From NCBI GenBank assembly GCA_963969395.1, contig OZ017805.1, positions 5,208,001-5,272,000 of the forward strand: DNA of 64,000 nucleotides, in the 5' to 3' direction. A program made the translations under genes and the position numbers. Origin of the DNA: Pseudoscleropodium purum (Eukaryota; Streptophyta; Bryopsida; Hypnales; Brachytheciaceae). The notes under the pieces were generated by a model. That model was not told the origin of the DNA and did not search any database. It saw only the letters and a list, made by a program, of their open reading frames with translations. Positions 60,995 through 64,000 of the stretch are shown here, piece after piece (positions within the stretch are counted from its first letter, which is position 1; the number at the start of each line of letters is the position of its first letter).

Positions 60995-62595
60995 TTGGAA
61001 CCTAGACAAATAAATTTTAGTTATTTCTAGTAGAAATTGAAGTAAGAAATCCATTTTCAATATATTTTTTTGATTCTATTGGTTAGAAATAGAGAAATTA
61101 CTAGAAGTATGGATTAGCAAATCATAGGGTTTCTTATTTGAGATAAAGTGGTTAAAGAGGACATTCACAGTTTTTATCCTAACCAAAAATTGGAAACCAG
61201 ATAGTTGTCCAACAAGTATTTTCAAAGACTTTCGGCAATATTGGAATTAGATTCGAGATATATCCGGAAATGTGTGGGATTCGAAATCCAGATTGGATCC
61301 AAATTGAATCCGAAATGGATCTAGAATCTGGAAATGTTTAGATTCCGGAATCGAGAAAATGATCGAGAACAGAAGATTCAGACTTGAGCAGCAACCCGCA
61401 CGACTCCAATGAAGGCTTCAATGAAGACTCCGAGCAGTCAAAGCGGGAGCAGCCCGAAGAAGGTATAGTGGGGTAGAAGATAGCTAATAGTTGGGATTTT
61501 CATTCCAAAACAAGATTTCCAAGCGTAAGCTCGGGTTCTGGATTGTTTTAGGGATTTTGGATTTGTAGGGACAGTGGGTAGTGAACGTTCCGGATATCTC
61601 GGGCTATTCATTGGTTGGTTGCTCTAATTTTCGGAGTGCGTTTTTGGTTGTGACTTTGGTTTTGATTTTGGTTTTGGTTTTTAAAGGTAGGAAAGTTTGT
61701 TGCCCTCTCATTCCATCCTAGTAGTTATTTTGTTGTATTCCATTTCGTTCTTTAATTTGAATCATTTGGTGAACATTCTAGCTCCAATCATATATTTGGA
61801 TTGTATTGGTTTGTTACTTAAAGTATTGAGATGTGAGAAGGACGGGTGAAGAGGAATCCGAATTTCGGATAACTGGATCAGATTTGAGGAAGAACTATTG
61901 TAATGATGTTAGATTCATGACAAAGGAGCTTTGCGCGATGTCTTTGAACTACCAGAAGGATGATCCAGTTTTTAGTGGAAAGTGGTGTGAGTGTAGATTT
62001 GGAATTGGAAATGATGTTGTGCGGAGATTAGTGACCGCTAGAGGAAACTCCCACTTACTGAAAGGTCTACCAACCTTGGGATCCGTCTTGCATCTAGAAA
62101 AATTACCCCTTCATCAATTCTGGATGCTTGAAATCTATTGTTGTAGTAAGAAAGAGTGAACATAGTCTTGAGTGACCAGCATTTCGGATTGTCCATCTAG
62201 AATGTTGTGAGGATCCGGGTCTACTTTCTATACTACAACACCTTGAGTATTTAGGTGTTTGTTTGTTTGTTTTTGCTTGTGTAATGAATAGGCTAGAGTG
62301 GTGAAGTCCCTACCCCTCGAAAGATCAATAGCGGACCTTTTGATGGTAAAACAGAGAAATTGAAAACTAGTGTATTTAGAGACATAACTGGAAATTGGGT
62401 GATACCGGATCCAAATTGGAATCCGAACAGTAGTTGGTTTCGAAAAAAGAGTGAAAGTGAGTAGTTGAGAGAGGAGAAAACGATCATTTGGATACTGAAG
62501 TTTAGAAGAACATTTGGAATTCTCTAGGACAATAATTTATGTCATCTTACCACGTTTTTGTGTGTAAAGATACTTATGCCTAGATTGAGTGTGCA
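60995..62595 (+). repeat. Repeat family copy G, short form (about 1.6 kb)
   Basis: Collinear with copy F in inverse orientation. It has a private 5' part (60995-61380, opening TTGGAACCTAGACAAATAAA), the last codons of ORF1 (ending EGIVG and TAG near 61475), the spacer, the second coding-like block and the conserved tail ending GATTGAGTGTGC. Being open in the second block and less decayed, it is the younger short copy. Confidence 0.75.
61833..62159 (+). other. Second coding-like block of copy G, fully open (108 codons, GTG first codon)
   Basis: It begins with GTG (RRTGEEESEFRITG) because the overlapping ATG is followed at once by TGA. It contains NYCNDVRFMTKELCAMSLNY, GKWCECRFGIGNDVVRRLV and a C-terminal WMLEIYCCSKKE, so six cysteines. 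Exact length identity with copy B over 108 codons hints at past selection on the frame. An upstream in-frame TGA means it would need splicing or a non-ATG start. Function unknown. Confidence 0.35.
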
Positions 62596-64000
62596 ATGTA
62601 GACATTGCACCCTAACGCAATGTATACCTTACCACAGACATTACACCCCAATACAATCTACACCCTATCAATAGACAACCAAAGTTTGGCCAAAGCAGGG
62701 ATTCACTTCACAGAAAATAGAGGAGCGTGCAGTCACAGGATACTGAACTTTACAACTCCACTCCACCAATCTGTTTGAATTGATCTTCTCTTTTCCAATC
62801 CACCACACCAATGCTATGCACCAAGATACATTAGACTTCAATAACACAACAGAACTAGATACAAAAAATTAACTTCACTAAATCACCCTAAAACCGATGC
62901 AAACTACCAATCTTTAAAACAGAAATGAAAAAATAATGATCACAAACTTCAAAGCATAGACAACCTCTTCAATATTCTCCAAAGAAATGTTATAGGGAGA
63001 CAAAAAAACAATGTATCCTTGATGCACTTGTGGAAAGTCGAAGCCAAAACCAACAACTTATATGAAACACGTGATTAGAAAAAAAATTGCTTGATGAAAT
63101 CCCAGCCTACATAAGAAGACCCTACTCAAGTCCAACAGCACCCCAATTTCCAAACGCACTTCTGCTATTGACGACAACAAAGTGGAAACAACAAATGTGC
63201 CACCTCTCTAATTTGATGTAACAGAAGTTGCTTGGAAGTTGGACGAAGCAACAAATTTGGCCTTGCCTCCACAATCTATGACTATTAAAGAACAAAAGTG
63301 TCAAATTCTATGAGAACAAATGATAGAGCCCAAAAATGTCGAAGGAGACAGCGTGCCAAGTCCTAAGCCCTCATTGTCTTCGTCGCCAAAAGGGAGATAT
63401 GTAGAACAGATATCCACCACATCATACATACAGATACCCAATCTGTCATACCTGAAGGCAGATACTCGATGCATCATATCCAAAGGTAGATACCCAATGC
63501 ATTATATCCAAATATATTTACGCATTACGAAAAGACAAATAATCATTCAAGACCTATACAATAGGGCCATTCTTCATACTTTGATCTTTTTTTTCATATT
63601 AAATGTGTAGTACAATAACCTATTCTCAAACACTTAAGCAATCTACACATGTTCTATAATAATTTAAAGTAATATAATTTTATTTCATTTAGAAAGATAG
63701 AAATTAGGAGAATTGCAATTTTTTTAGTAATTTTGATATGTATTGAATTTAAAATACTGTAAAAGCCACTGCCTAGCCTAAACCCTATTAGTTGCACATA
63801 GAGTCTTGTAGTGCCTATTATTGAAGAACTAGTTCACACTCATTGTTATTAGACATGTGTCATGATTCAATTAGTTTTATTTTTTATTTATTTATTTTTT
63901 ATTTTAAAAAAAATACACCCTATAGAACTTCGAAGTTTGACTTGTGGTAGAATTTCAATAACAACCTACAAACTCCCACAAACCTAAACTTTTCATTTTA
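62596..64000. other. No supported gene; short repeats only
   Basis: The tandem tract from the left of copy G resumes to about 62670. A 28-bp unit occurs three times at 63431-63514. The rest is AT-rich with frames below 100 codons and no motif. Confidence 0.45.
63431..63514. repeat. 28-bp unit repeated three times
   Basis: Units start at 63431 (CAGATACCCAATCTGTCATA), 63459 (CAGATACTCGATGCATCATA) and 63487 (TAGATACCCAATGCATTATA), each continuing with a CC-AAGG-like end. The spacing is exactly 28 bp. Confidence 0.8.

Noticed and set aside
1..64000. tRNA, rRNA genes or CRISPR arrays
   Set aside because: I saw no cloverleaf with conserved arms, no rRNA segments and no regularly spaced identical repeats with unique spacers.

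Overview
The window looks like nuclear DNA of a land plant. It holds one intact intron-rich gene in an AT-rich landscape of decayed repeats. The gene (minus strand, start codon at 39637, stop at 23202) is a plant callose synthase (1,3-beta-glucan synthase, family GT48). I rebuilt it as 42 exons that join in frame with no stop, giving 1,928 codons before TAA. Its sequence reads closest to the CalS5/GSL2 subfamily, which makes the callose walls around pollen or spore mother cells. Introns are short (102 to 830 bp). This would fit a seedless plant such as a bryophyte, but the sequence does not prove it.

Layout. 1-7150: a repeat copy at the window edge (A, minus), a decayed hAT transposase (2159-3590), and a second repeat copy (B, plus), head to head with A. 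7150-10020: unassigned sequence and a broken protein-kinase-like reading frame. 10020-11767: short repeat copy F. 11767-18700: AT-rich DNA with degenerate tandem repeats, a strong hairpin and no recognisable gene. 18700-21340: a second decayed hAT-type gene of the ZNF862-like kind. 22500-40150: the callose synthase gene with its flanks. 40560-41400: a Tc1/mariner-type transposase fossil. 42072-46723: repeat copies C and D, abutting. 47000-55250: coding-like remnants, including two separate broken FCP1-type (CTD phosphatase-like) pieces. 55441-58938: repeat copy E. 58940-60990: unidentified coding-like remnants and tandem repeats. 60995-62595: short repeat copy G. The remainder is unassigned.

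The least explained content is the repeat family A to G. Long copies (about 3.5 kb) carry a degenerate ORF of about 655 codons in which I recognise no transposase, reverse transcriptase, integrase, protease or zinc knuckle. Short copies F and G share the 3' part of the long form but have a different, mutually similar 5' end. I see no terminal inverted repeats, long direct terminal repeats or clear target duplications.

Only the callose synthase looks functional. All other coding-like regions carry stops or frameshifts and are treated as fossils.
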